A stretch of DNA of 64,000 nt, taken from positions 17,294,366 through 17,358,365 of the forward strand of contig NC_071343.1 in the NCBI RefSeq assembly GCF_027744825.2. Reading direction: 5' to 3'. Below the pieces are notes generated by a model. The model searched no databases, was not told where the DNA came from, and worked only from the letters and a program-made list of their open reading frames with translations. Made by a program: the position numbers and the translations under genes. The DNA comes from Synchiropus splendidus. Taxonomy: Eukaryota > Chordata > Actinopteri > Syngnathiformes > Callionymidae. Shown one piece after another: positions 43,118-55,780 of this stretch (position 1 is the stretch's first letter; the number at the start of each line of letters is the position of its first letter).

Positions 43118-44020
43118 GCATAGCAGTGGGTATCAGTGGGATCTTCGGACTTTGAGGTGATAACAAATGTAGAAATATATACAGCAAGTAGCTCTTTAAA
43201 GCCCTTGACACCAGTAATAGAGAAATGTCAAATATTGCGTGTGATATTCTGCTCGCCTTCAAGAGAAGCTGTGTGCTTGGATACGGTAAAAAAAATAATC
43301 CAGCAGCATATCAAAGATCCAGAACTGATATTCATTTTAGGCTGCATGGGTCATGAGACGTCCAAATGAAATCCAAGGAAAGCAGAAAATATTGCTTCTC
43401 CACAAAAGTTTGAATTAAGGTTAAACGGTTCTCAAACTTTCCCTGGCAGCCGTCTCTAAAAGTGATGTGGGAAGCAGCTTATAAAAAAGGGATCCCTGTT
43501 AAAATGTTAGTGAAGCAGAATAGCATCATCACGCTTGAACACGACATTAATCATGATTTTTCAATTCAGCTTCACTCAATATTTCCCCCCTGGTAATCCA
43601 CGCACGGCTGACTGTATATTACATTACGGTCTTGAGCAGCTGTCCAAAGGCTTGTGGGGGGGAAGGTCGATTATGCTGCAGCAGGTGATCAAATGCCGAC
43701 ACGGAGACGCAGCACAACAATAAAGCAGGAAGAAGGAAAAGCCTCCAGCCTCTTCGCAGGTGCCAAGAAAGAGGACATCCATCGCATGAGGCCGTTATTC
43801 TTGAGGTTGGGGTTTACATTGTGAAAGGAGATAAAGCACGGAAAAACCAATATGGGTTTGGACGTGATCGCCCCCGATGGCCAGACCAGCCAAAGCACCG
43901 AGGGCCATGTCAAGGTCAACTGACTTAACACCTGTTCCAAACATCAGGATTTGTTTCATGTGATCATTGTCGCAGAAGGAAAATAAAGTACAAATGAGAG
44001 CACAGAAGTACTCTCAAATA
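43118..44020. other. intergenic or 5' flank, nothing recognised
   Basis: About 900 bp. Frames at 43136-43369 and 43689-43940 lack support. Confidence 0.4.
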
Positions 44021-44195
44021 TGGGGCCGATGAGACGTCACAAAACAGTGTTCTCAGTTTCAAAGCTCAGTAGGTGGCGCTCTCTGTGTAAGAATGATGTG
44101 AGGTTACATTGAATTGGCCGTTCGAAGCTAGAGATTGTAGAGCATCTCGTGAGATGATGAGGACACTGTTTCATGAAGCCTCGCCTCCCATCACT
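44021..44195. mobile_element. hAT-like MITE copy
   Basis: Left arm GATGAGACGTCACAAAACAG, right arm CACTGTTTCATGAAGCCTCG, end CCCATCACTA. Contains CAGTAGGTGGCGCTC at 44067-44081, a good CTCF core. Confidence 0.75.
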
Positions 44196-44227
44196 ACTTC
44201 ATCGCTCTCTCTGACTTGCCTATACAT

Positions 44228-44403
44228 TAGTGATGGGTAGATGAGGTATCATGAAACAGTATTGCGAGGTTTATGAAACAGTGTCCTGATTCACGGCAGC
44301 CACTAGATGGAGGAATGGTTCCTTTGAATTATTTGTTCAAGGTCAAACAATATGCAGCAGACAGTGTCATCTGGTGGCCTCTGAAAAGCGGGACCCATCA
44401 CTA
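44228..44403. mobile_element. hAT-like MITE copy, full length
   Basis: Starts TAGTGATGGGTAGATGAGG and ends CCCATCACTA. Flanking 8-mers CTATACAT and CTGTACAA agree at six of eight. Contains CCACTAGATGGAGG at 44300-44313 and GTGTCATCTGGTGGCC at 44364-44379 as an opposed pair. Confidence 0.8.
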
Positions 44404-44530
44404 CTGTACAACTTGTTACATTTATCCAAAGAGGTTTTTACAACACTTCCCCATAGCTGGTGAAATGTTGACATTCCTAACTGACATGACACAAACATAG
44501 CAAACAAGCTTTGTATAATGACTAAATGCT

Positions 44531-44633
44531 ACTGATGGGCTGGTGAGGCTTCATGAAACAGTGTCCTCATTATCAGAGACCACTACTGTAGTGGTCTCTG
44601 ATAATGAGGACACTGTTTCATGAAGCCTCACTT
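44531..44633. mobile_element. hAT-like MITE, perfect palindrome derivative
   Basis: Starts CTGATGGGCTG. From 44543 to 44631 the sequence is a perfect inverted repeat, 44 bp per arm around one T (arms begin GTGAGGCTTCATGAAACAG). The usual middle is missing, so this is two head-to-head left arms. Confidence 0.85.
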
Positions 44634-44876
44634 CAAATTTTGATTAAAAGGACATGAATACTGAGGAGGCAGGGATGAAAAAAAAAGTCATTTTCATGAC
44701 TACTCTGTTTTGAACTACTATGGCAGAGATTTCAGGAAGAACATTGATCTCTATTTGGAAATGCCACTTGAATTTTAGAAGAAGCAATTCACAGCTTGTA
44801 GGTCACACATGCTAAACAACATACAGTGATAAATATATAATCTTAACACACAATGTGTTTCTTTCAGAGGAGCCGC

Positions 44877-45032
44877 TAGTGATGGGTACATGAGGTATCA
44901 TGAAACAGGGTTGCAGAGTTAGTTCTCACTGGCCACTTGATAGCTGGTTTCAATTTGAAGTCGTTCTTTGTAGTTGCCATCTGGTGGACTCTGGAAAACA
45001 GTGTTTCATGGAATATTGAATATTGTGTCATG
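44877..45032. mobile_element. hAT-like MITE copy, right end decayed
   Basis: Starts TAGTGATGGGTACATGAGG; contains GGCCACTTGATAGCTGG and GTTGCCATCTGGTGGAC; the right terminus is lost. Confidence 0.7.
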
Positions 45033-45470
45033 AAAATGTAACTCTGATTCATCCCACACATTCTCCCTCCTAAGACGTATGTTGACACATTGGGCTTTCA
45101 ATCGAATGCAATGTTTCCTGTCCCTGCGGCATTTCCTGGCGCTTCACTGGACTGTCCAACATGTTCAAAAAATAGTTGGGCATAGCCGCGGCATGGCGCG
45201 CCTTATCCAAAACTCACACCACATTCGGTCAGTTTCCCGCAGCTCTAGATTGCTGTGTGGGTTGCGATGATTCACACCAGATGTGGTTCCTGACTGCATG
45301 GATGAAGCTGCGCAAGTGATCAATTCAACCAGCAGCACAAGTACTCGATTGCAGAGAGATTGTTGACACATTTTAAGTGTCCAATGTTCCTGCAAAGGGA
45401 CTTGTTCTTTTTATTGTATGTTTTTTGAGTTTCCTTGTTAGATTTGGGACGTTCAATACAAACTTTTTAT
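45033..45470. other. intergenic, nothing recognised
   Basis: About 440 bp. Overlapping frames on both strands at 45079-45395 have no support. Confidence 0.4.
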
Positions 45471-45594
45471 GCAGCAAAGGTTTGAATCAGGTCAACCGGA
45501 CTAGTAATAGTCAAAGAAAACGTTTCGCCTCCTATCCAGGTCTGTTCTCTATGACTATTACTAGTTCGGTTGACCTGATTCAAACTTTTGCTGC
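45471..45594. repeat. 43-bp inverted repeat with CGTTTCGCCTCCTATCCAGG loop
   Basis: The arms 45471-45513 and 45552-45594 (starting GCAGCAAAGGTTTGAATCAG) match at 41 of 43 positions. The 38-bp loop holds ACGTTTCGCCTCCTATCCAG, a word found in a widespread fish interspersed repeat. Probably a foldback fragment of that repeat. Confidence 0.75.
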
Positions 45595-45600
45595 GTGGTG

Positions 45601-48600
45601 ACCCGGATAACTGAGCACTCTCACAAACATTACAAATTGTTATCAATTGATATCAATATTAATATCATAGAGCTGCACACATATTCCTGATTCCCTTTGT
45701 TCCCGGCACTCTCCATTGGCCCCACTTTGCAAAACTTGCACAGAAATAAGGTCATTACTCCATGTGTCCTTGTTTAAGACAGAACGTAGAAATCACGGAC
45801 CATTCTTGGGGGACATGAGGCATGTACCTGAGTATCCTCTGAGCTCTGACTAGACAGACACAGCAAAAAACAGAACTCAGTCTTATTTTTGCGGTGTGGT
45901 CCGCCAACATATTCCATGTCACGTGGTATTTCCAGCACCTCATCTGATCATGAGCTTGAGTGTAAATGAAAGAAATTCTATAGTCCAGCTCCCAGTGCAA
46001 ACTCTTATATATTGTGTTTTCGTAGTGGACAAGCAGAAATCTTGCTATGTTGGCCCCCTCATATGAGAGGATCCACTTTCGACCACACTATCAATGCAAA
46101 TATACCTAAAAAGACATGAAACATTGTCAGGCGATGCAAGCGCTCAGCCAAAACCCTAATCTACACGCCACTGAATCAAAGAACCTGTTGGCAAAAGTAA
46201 AAAAAAAAAGTCCACAGAGACTGAAAAAGCTGTGGTACAGAGATGATGATCAAAGTGGGATGTTGAAAGCGAACTGTTTTACAAGGAAAAGCGGCTGGAA
46301 AGAGTCGTTTGTTGCTGTGTTGAAGAGCAGCTTCCCCTTGAGTTTCTCCAGTGGAGTTGTTCGACAAAATACAACGCCCACATCAGCGTGCTGTAATTCA
46401 GAGAGAATTGACTATTCCGAATGCAAATGTCATAAATACGGTGGAGGATTCTCCGCTGAATGCTGATTTATTAATTTCATCAAGGTAAACATGCGGGTAA
46501 TTACAGGAGGAGCTGCGTCTGCTGCTCCTCTACAAACATATTTTATGAGAGAAACCAACCAGAAAAGTGACACTTTCTGACACCGAGGCGTGGCTCGCTG
46601 TCGCACCCTTGTGCCATTGTCTTATCAGACTTTCCAATGTGTTTTATCACATCTGGGCATCAATGGCTCTCTTCCATCCTGCAGTGGAAATAACTAACCT
46701 GGATGTCACAGACACAAGCACCATCTCTTAAAACCACAGGATTGGACTGAAGAAAAGTCAGTCTTATTAAACCTGCCCTACAGCTGCCTCAGCAGCAAAT
46801 GCTATTTACACCAAACATGTTGAGCACAAAAAGCTACAGCACCGAGATGTCAGACTTGATGGTGGTAATTATCCAGCACCTAAAACACCAGGTTATTTTT
46901 ATTGACAGAAAATGTACATTTTCCTCTAAACAGTCATCTAAACAGTGAGATCTGAACTGTTTTTTTTTTGGTTTGTTTTCAAATGACGGCTCTTAAGAAA
47001 TGCTGGCCTGTGTTGAAATGAGCTTTGTTTCCCAGCAGTGGGAAGTGCTTGGTGTAGGAATTCACTTAGTTAAGGTGAGTCATGAATCTCTGAAGTAAAA
47101 TGCAATCGCATGATCACGTCTTGAGTAAAGGGCACATCTAGCTTTTTTAGAAAATGCCTTAGATTGCAAACCGCTTCTTATTGATTCCTATTTTGAATTC
47201 CCTGACTCACATGCAAATTTCAAAAGGAAGATAATGCTCAGGTTTTCAGCTGCTGTTGGTGAGTTGATCTACTTCTCCTTGCTGCTCCACTTCAGAGAGA
47301 AAATAATAATAATAATAATAATAATAATCATAATTTGAGATGCGCCAATACCATGTTCCTCCGCAAAACAAGTAGTGTTCAAGAACTTTGCATTTAAGTA
47401 CTCACCATTACCAATAGCGACCAATACTTACGCCATTACACATAAGGTTACGTTTTTTTTTTTGTATTATTTCATATATACAGTTATTTGAACAACAGTC
47501 CTCAGTATGTCTTTGTTGTATATGGGTGAAATTTCACTGCACTACAAACATAAATTTCACAAAATTGTCATAAACTGCTTGCTGCTGTAAAGTGGTATCA
47601 GTTTTGTGCCATTCACCGGTTGCCATTCAATAGTACGAGTACTCAAGCCCGATATGGCACAGATGGCACAGATGCACCCAATACATATTACTGCATTCCT
47701 GATGATAATAATGATGATATTATAATTTCTTTTGTTATAAAGTTTTTGTGAACAATATTTGTCCTACAGTTACTATATATGATTAAGTATCAAGATGATT
47801 AAGTATCATGCTGATAATTTAAATACTACACTACAACTACTACTACTACAAATAATAATAATAATCTGAAACTCACAGGTTTTGCAGCATGTCACCCAAT
47901 ATACATTATATATCACTCACCAAGTTTTTTTTTTATATACGTCAGCTTATTCTCATGACAAATTTTTTTGAATAAAAAAAAAAAAAAAATCACATTAAAT
48001 CTCTGTCTCTGACTCAACTAACCCACATTGCACGTATCACATGGAGAATAAGTCAGGGTCGAACACCCCACCACAGCTGTTCTAAAAGGAAACTCAGGCC
48101 TACACACACATATGGAATGGAGTGGAATGGAAATTGAAGATAGAAGAAGGAAATAGCTTCTGATCTTGATTGTGGTGGATAGGAGAAACCTGGAGATTTA
48201 TCTTTGTTTAATGTCAGCCGTATCAAGAGGAAGTCAGAGGTGCATCCAAGCATCTGTGCCGACGCTACGTTCAGTCAGCGCACTTCAGACCTTGTATATG
48301 GTTGTGTTATTCTCAGTCCAAAATCATTGGGCAAGAGTTACGCATGCAATTTTTTCTCCCACGGGCCATTTGTCTGAGAATTAACCGACAGAATAGAATT
48401 ATTAGTTTTGTCTTTCCTGAAAGTGACTTTGCCAGTTTAAAGCAACAGGAGGAAATGTCACTCTGGGACAATATCAGTTTGACATCTGCTTTCCTTGACG
48501 TTCAATCAGGGGATTTGTGTAACACATTCAGCCTCGGTGACTCTGGAGGAGGGAATGATAAATTTGGCTCGGCAGCTGCCAGATGGGAAATTACGAATAA

Positions 48601-48830
48601 GAACAGTAATCGGTGACCTTGGCTGAGGTCTAAAATGATACCTGAAGTTCATCTCCACCTCAACTCAGCATGACAATACACAGGCTCACGTGGCCTGACC
48701 ATATTGTGAAAGTATGGTACAGTTTTAGGTATTCATTGGTGCCTTTCATCATTAAAGGGACTCTGTAATGTTTTCCCATGTGCTAGGAGTTATCTACACT
48801 GTTAACCAGATGAACTGCTACCTAGACATA
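45601..48830. other. intergenic, simple-sequence patches only
   Basis: About 3.2 kb. Only simple sequence: (AAT)n at 47302-47328 and short CTA/ATA runs near 47825-47870. Open frames at 46116-46466 and 48053-48616 were inspected without result. Confidence 0.45.
47302..47328. repeat. (AAT)n microsatellite
   Basis: About nine AAT units. Confidence 0.85.
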
Positions 48831-49127
48831 CAAGTAACATTCGACTCACGACCTGCTCAACTTACGTCCACCCGTACTTACGACCACGGCTAGCAGATGC
48901 TTTTTTTTATTCAATGTCTGGCACCGCAGCACGTAGCAGCCCAGCATCGCGTACGACAGTTACAGCAGCACAGTATCCCAGCATCTCACTCTCACACAGT
49001 GATCTACCACGACAGTAGCACCTACAACCCTCGCCTCGGCTATTTTGAATGGCATTCCACTTACGTCCAATCCGACTTACGACTGGTTGGTCGGAACCGA
49101 TCCCGGTCGTAAGTCGGACGTTACTTG
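48831..49127. mobile_element. Tigger/pogo-type MITE
   Basis: Inverted ends CAAGTAACATTCGACTCACG and CGTAAGTCGGACGTTACTTG (three mismatches over 23 bp), flanked by TA on both sides. The interior repeats the word ACTTACGAC in both orientations. 297 bp, no transposase. Confidence 0.8.
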
Positions 49128-51909
49128 TACTTAGTTGTGAACGGACCATTTCATTGACTAGAAATAGTATTCCAGCTAAAAAGCATTGTCTGCATTTCTA
49201 TGTGGAAATTCCGATCATGGCTCACAAGGTCATGAGCCGATAACATACTCATAGAAAAGCTCCGTCTCTGACTGAGCCAAGAACAGACGGCAGGTATACC
49301 ATGCTTTCAAGGATGCTGCCTGGAACCTTGAGCAATTGAAGTCAAGTTTGTTCATCCATTGTGCAGCCAAAAAAATACTACTTTGCTGGCAAAACACAAG
49401 GACAAATATGCAATTAGTGATATAACTAACAGTAAAACAGTGTTGGAACCCCATATCAGTCGACTGGACTGCTGCCGTGAGGATAAATAAACAGTGGGAA
49501 GCGTGAAACTGATCTACACCGGAATAGATAACAGGGAGATGGGACAATTGTTTTTCCATTCATTACAGCTAGCCTTAATCTATCTGTTGAATTGATGCAC
49601 GGAAATGTTAAATAAAGCCACATTTCCAAGACTAAGATACCGTCTTTGAAGAAAATATAAGCTTCAAGTATTACTGATATCACTGTTAAACCCACCTAGT
49701 GGATCTAAAAACACACCAAGCTCTACACTGAATCAGAATATTCACCCATCTATCCGACCTCACAATGTCAACCTACTGACAGGGAGGTGTGGTGTCAAGA
49801 GAGCCTGCAAATGTAACGTTCCCTTTCAGGCTGGAAGACTGCAGAGCTTCATCTGCATCATCCGCATGAGAACTTTTCTTTTCTTCTCGGATACAAAGCA
49901 TCAGAGTTTAAGTTTTAAGTCGTCCGGTCAGTTTTAGAACGTATATGCGGAGCTGCTGAAGATTTGCCTTGCGTTGAAATCCTCTAAAGATTTGGTCTTC
50001 CCGTTGCTGGGTGGTCGGGGTGATCTTGCCTTTTTTCAAGGCCGCAGGATTTCATTCTGCTATTTCAAGGTGCAAAGATACCTTGTGAAGCTTGGCATTA
50101 CTGCAGTCCGTAAAGCCCCTCTGAGGCAGCTTTTGAAAAAAAAGAAAAAAGGAGCTAAAGTGCGATTATCTTGAGCTGTTTAAAATTCTACTGCGCAATC
50201 TTCCCAAACCTATGATGCACACTTCCATAGTGTTGAACGCACACAACACATAACCTCAAATGACATTTGCAGGTTTAAGTGGAGTATGATTGGGTGCTTT
50301 TTCCCCCCCTAAAACAAGTTGACACTAGCTTTTTCCAACTCTGTTTCTTGGAACCTTTATTTTGAATCTCGTTTGGACACTGTCAAAATAACATTAAACA
50401 TGCTAGACTTACTTGCAGTGAAATTATTTTCCTCAGAAACCTGGTTAGGGTTAGCAAAGTCACACGCCACAGACCAGATGCGGGAATATTTAGGCTTGAA
50501 ACCTAAAGAGTGAGGTGAGTACAACATGGACGAGCTAGACTGTCAAACACGCTCGACGGTGGTGACAACAAAAAATAGACAACAAACAAAAAAAAGACAA
50601 CACAACGAACATGTCCACCTGGACCATAACCACTTGAGCTGTTTTATTTTGCTATTGAAGTTGCATTTCAGCTTTTATCAATACATCCTCAATTCCATTG
50701 CATAATATATTGACGTTGGATCTTGACACATGAGGTTTTCTGTCAAAATTCCGCAGCATATAAGGAATGGGGCTACTATCATTCTACGCTTAACAACATG
50801 TTAATTGCTATTTAAAGCCCCTTTTATGGCCATTTCAATCATGGTGACTTTCTGACAGCACTGTCAGTGGGACGGAGAGCCACTTAAGAGACATAAATAG
50901 CGACTCATGTCCAAAAAAATGCTCCTCCTTGGAACACTGCACAGGAAGGAAAGCATTTTTTTATTTCAAAGAAATAACCGTAAATAAATACGGAGGTGTG
51001 TAGCCCAGATTATTTATTAATTTTCTTACTGGTGTCTTACATCGCTTCTGGCTTGTCTTTTAAATTCAGATCGCGCTCTGGCCGCGACTCTTCTCCACAA
51101 GGGGAGCGACTGCAGCATTGGACGCAAAAAAGTCCACTTTCCCAATCGTGAATATATTATGCTGTGGATGTGAGGATGGGTTGTTTTTTTTGTAGCCTTC
51201 TTTTTCAAGTAAAAAAAAAAATATGGCGGACTACAGAGGACATGTGACAGAAGTATCATGGACCACCTGAGAACCTGAAACTTCATCCAGCAGCTGAAGA
51301 TGGATAGGAATGTAATGATGCAGTCATGGAGGTGGGAGGTATTTCTGGAATTGGCTACCATTTAACTCCCGTGCCAACCTGCCGACTAGCTGAATTTTTT
51401 ATGAGCTAATGGCAAAATCACATAGGCTAGCTACAGGTAACTGGTAAGCAACCTTGTCTTAAAACCTAAAAACAATGTTTAATATTATTATGCAATGTAA
51501 ATCAGATTGACGTACCTGACAGTTATTGGTAAGATATGATTAGATGTCCCTTATTTGTCTGACATTGGGGAAATTCAACGTGGGACTGTTGCAACTATCA
51601 AAGAGACCAAGGCATCAAAGACAACAAAAACATCAAAGCCACACACCAAACAACAAAGATGCACACTGGGCTACAGCAAACACAAAAACACAAATCCAAT
51701 GCCTTGTCTTTTCAATTTATTCAGATCTGGTTGCAGTAAAATAAAGTGACTTGACTTGGGTTGCCTAGACATGACTGTGACTTGACTTTATTTGACTTGT
51801 CCAAGAAACAATGAGTTGGAACTTCCTTAAGATTTCCACATGTGTGACTTAGTCCCATGTCTGAGGAACAGAGGCATTGTGAACCCACAAGGGTTTGAAC
51901 AGTTTTCAC
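49128..51909. other. intergenic, nothing recognised
   Basis: About 2.8 kb. Open frames at 49230-49695 and 51026-51361 lack support. Confidence 0.45.
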
Positions 51910-52032
51910 CAGTGATGGGTGGACCAAGTATCCTGAAACAGTATTGTGAGGTTGGGGAAGCAGTGTCAGACAATCCTGGCAACCCTTCAATACTGTGTCA
52001 TGAAACCTCATCTACCCATCACTAGTTTTCAC
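51902..52032. mobile_element. hAT-like MITE with perfect 8-bp target duplication
   Basis: Element 51910-52024 (115 bp): CAGTGATGGGTGGACCAAG at the left, AAACCTCATCTACCCATCAC then TA at the right. The flanks are GTTTTCAC at both 51902-51909 and 52025-52032. This copy proves the hAT class of the family. It is the short subfamily without the inner CTCF-like pair. Confidence 0.93.
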
Positions 52033-52187
52033 TTCGCAGTCATTGCTACCGTTAAAATGGCACATGAAAATAGTGAGGGTAGATGGCATGATACATTTAC
52101 TTCAGGAGCTCCATTACTTTTTAACTATAGACACAAACCACCGAAATGCACTGAGAATGGGACGACATTTACTCCTCACTCTAGGGC

Positions 52188-52535
52188 AGTGCTTCTCAGT
52201 TATTTTCTGTTGCGCCGCCCCAGGAAGAAGTAAACGTTTTGAGCCCCCCAACTGTCCGCCGCCTCTGTAAATAGTATAATATGTCTATAAAGTTATTATA
52301 AGTACACCTCTCCCTGACATTTTATCCGTGTTAACATTAAAGAAAATAAAAAAAAGAAAGTAATATAGACCAACTGACAATAAAGAATAACTTTATTAAC
52401 ATTGTTTTTCTCTGAAAAGACTTTAAGTGCATCAATTTGCCTATGTTCCCCGAGGTCCCATGTGCTCCCCCCTGGCATCGCTCCAGGTCCCCCAAACTCG
52501 GGTGGCCCGCCCTACTATTTGAGAAGGACAGCACT
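52188..52535. mobile_element. Charlie-type hAT fragment
   Basis: Left end CAGTGCTTCTCAGTTATTTT, then GCGCCGCCCC; right end TTTGAGAAGGACAGCACTAG. The inverted ends resemble Charlie/MER-type elements. No clear 8-bp duplication. Confidence 0.6.
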
Positions 52536-53704
52536 AGGGAGAGAGACGTGCCGTTTGGGTGCTTTCCATGACATCTGGTGTCCTCCCTGTCACTCTCTTC
52601 CAAGTTTTTTTTTTTTCCCTGTGTTGCCAGCAACCGCACATTAATGTCTCAGGCTGACACACACCTCAACCGCCGGTGATTGATGTACAGGACAGCCTGT
52701 CCAACTTCTCAGATATGACTCAAATACCGCTAAATGAGAAGTTGTTAGTCCCAGGCTTCTCGTATGAAATGTGTGCCGGTAACGGTGTTTTCCCAAACAG
52801 CTGTCATTCAAAAGGCTTTTGACAGATCATCCTGCCCACCACCCTTCTTCTCTGCAGCGAGACAAACCGTCTTATTTAGTCCCGTCAAAGGACTCCACAC
52901 AAATGCTATATTTAACATGAAACATTTACGTTTTATTTTCAAATGATGACAATCATAAAAACTATTTTATGACTCTTTTATAACTGACCGTTTCATTTCC
53001 CACCTCTGGCTTGGAGGTGCATGATCACCATCAGCGAGCAAAATGTTCAATTTTAGCTCATGTTTAACTGTGTTTGACATTTCATTTGGCAATTTACGGG
53101 CGAGACACATCTTCCTGAATGTGACTCACACTTCCACTGATCCTCAAATTCTAAATGACGGTGTGAAGTTAATGAGTGTGTTATGCTCTTGTTGAGCTGA
53201 GCAGCGCACTGTCTCATCTCCAGTTTAATTACTAATATCCCAATGTGATCCCTGCACCACGGAGATTTGTATATGGAGGACACACTCAAAAGAACTGCCA
53301 AATTGCCACGGACCCTGAATGCGCCACGATTCCGCTCCATGAAAGAGTTCTGCTTGTGTATTCCAGTATGGCTCCCAACTAAATGGCAGTAAGCGTTTAA
53401 CAGTCCATTAGAGCCACACTTAACTCGCCCAGAGCTGCTATGAATCCTAACATTGTGTCACGTTGAATTTCAACAAAGGGAGAGACTTGGGTTATGACCC
53501 GTTTTCAAATCCATCATGTAGACTGCAAATCGAAATTGAGAAAAGTGTGAGTCAATAACTCTTTATCATCAGCCAGTCTAAAGCATAATATGTTCTAGTC
53601 CCTTGAGTCACTCATCCACAAGCACAGAGTGAGTGAAAACCTAAAAAAGACGACTCATATTCAGACATATATTGAAGAAATGGCAGTCAGATGACCTACT
53701 AGCA
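52536..53704. other. intergenic, nothing recognised
   Basis: About 1.2 kb. The minus-strand frame at 53340-53053 was inspected and has no recognisable family. Confidence 0.4.
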
Positions 53705-54170
53705 CAGGGGTGGCCAACTAGTCAGAGCCATGTTGTTTTACTGTGTTGCTGCAAAGAACCACATCCTACAAATATTTAGACGTTGCCATGGATGTGAGGC
53801 ACATCTGAACAGCTAGTCAGGTGACTTTGCGTGTCATAAGTTTATTTTTAAAGATTTCTTTTAAATAAATGCATTTTACCATTGATCCTGTTTGAAATAG
53901 CTCGCGGCGTAGACAGGAACTAAGTAATGTTAAATCGTGTTGGATTGTTGCACATGCGGCAAGGCGCGTTGTTTATGTTTCAAAGTTAAAACGCGATGCA
54001 AAGTCTTGCAACAATATTTTGAAATTTCACCAGAATTTGTTTGAATGATCATCTCAACAGCAACTTCACCAAAAAAAACACAGACGGTTCAAAGCTCATT
54101 TCGTGAAGAGCGGCATGAAACTGGGCAAAGAGCCGCACGTGGCTCAGGAGCCATGGGTTGGCCAGGACTG
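53705..54170. mobile_element. hAT-type non-autonomous element
   Basis: Left end CAGGGGTGGCCAACTAGTCA plus GAGCCA; right end GGCTCAGGAGCCATGGGTTG then GCCAGGACTG. The ends are inverted with the Charlie-like (C)AGGGGTGGCCAAC terminus. The flanking 8-mers match only at five of eight. Confidence 0.7.
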
Positions 54171-55516
54171 TTTCAGCACCTGAAAACCCAGTGACACTAC
54201 TTTCAACTTTAACTCGGTTCATTCCGCTTAGAAGGTCAAAAAATCCTGTGACTTGGCTTCTCTTCTTTCGACACTTGTCCCAAAAAAATATCAAAATGAT
54301 TCTCACTATCATGGCCGACCAGAAAAATGGGCCCAATCAGCACAAAAAGCCGACTGCACGGAACACACTAATAAAACCTTTCCCCAATAGATCCGTTAAG
54401 CTCCTGATCAATACGCCCCCAACACACAGAGGCAATAACCAACTGCTTTTTATTGGGGCTGTCAAGCGAAGAGCTTGCTTCGACAGAACACCAATGATTC
54501 GTCGATAGATTAAAGGCTACAGCTGAAGACAGATGCACTGCAATTACCACTCTGGAGCGTCTCAGTGGGGCAACAACAAATAGAGTTGAAATGCATTTTT
54601 TCATGTGATGTGTTTTCTACTTTGTTTCGTAGTAAAACTTAATTTCAAATTTAGAACCATGAACATCCATTTTCTTTAAGCTGTGGAAAATTTAGATTTT
54701 TTTTTTTTTTTCGCGATAATGCAATTGTTGTTGTTGTTGTTATATACAAAAGAAAATATTGTCTGTGGCAGTGATTCTGTGAACGGTTTTAATACACTTG
54801 CCAAATATGGTGGTTTTTGATTTGACACAACAGTCACAGCAGTTTTTAATTAATTTCATTAATGAGAACGTTTTATGGCGATACTTTAATTTTAACTTTA
54901 ACTTTAATTTATTACTTATCTTCTTTAGTTGCTCTTTAGTCTTCTTGAGTTTATGGATGAAAAAGAAAATATTCTATGATATTTAGACACTGTTTTTATT
55001 ATATTTATTTTATTCCAAATTTTATTCATGACGTACACTTTTTCCAGTTTTCTCAACAGTTTGCATCAAAGGGTATTTTCTTACTTTTTTCTTCTGTAAA
55101 ATTTGCACCTGGTTCTGCTGCTGGTGGACTTTTCCATGACAAATATCTTTGCTCTGATCACATGGGTTCATGTCATTTCACTTGGTTTTTGGTTTATTTA
55201 CGTGCGTGGTTATTGAATACAAATAAAATCTGAATTCTGAATTTCATTACAATTAATATTTTTGTATTTCTCATATTTTTATTTACTTTTCAATACTTTT
55301 TCGTGTCATCTCCATCACCCACTCCTCTGCCCTCCGGTCCCTTGGAAAGCACCAGCGTGTACAGCAGGTGTCTTCAAGCCAAGATGGGCCCCACCACCTC
55401 CTCCACCACAGTCCTCAAAAATGCAGTGATTTCAGTTCCGTACAGTCCACATAGTACCCCCATGATAGTACTGCAATCTATGATGTAGTATATATGATGA
55501 TGTCTATGATGTCCAG
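54171..55516. other. intergenic, AT-rich
   Basis: About 1.35 kb. A hAT-like terminus, GGGGCTGTCAAGCGAAGAGC, near 54456 is the only repeat sign. Open frames are T-rich artefacts. Confidence 0.4.
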
Positions 55517-55780
55517 ATGCTGGTAGCATGTTGCGCCAGGAAAAGGAAAGAAATTGTTCTGGATTTCTGGATATCAAGAGCTCCACCACACTCATGGCTG
55601 AGCATCACTGCAGTGGAGCAGGTTACAAACTTCATGCTCTCTTGGACTACACTAATCCCAGCAGCATGTGTTCTTCCTACAGGCAGTGAGAGAGAACTGT
55701 TTTCACCGAGTCTGCTGAGGAATTTCCAACAATGTCATCTGTTACAATGGACCGCTGAAGGGCCCCACCCACCCAGGACA
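55517..55780 (+). pseudogene. degenerate LINE reverse-transcriptase tail (Rex1/L2-type)
   Basis: The plus-strand frame reads KEIVLDFWISRAPPHSWLSI, then TAVEQVTNF and WTTLIP, then LLRNFQQCHLL. This follows the C-terminal part of Rex1/L2-type retrotransposon polymerases (KE.VLDFR, INGxxVExVxxFKFLG, DLTWTTN, LRRNNL). The usual FLG block is degraded and the frame is broken downstream, so it is a dead fragment. Confidence 0.5.

Noticed and set aside
44021..45032. CRISPR-like array from regularly repeated words
   Set aside because: Repeats are inverted transposon arms with variable spacing in a vertebrate genome.
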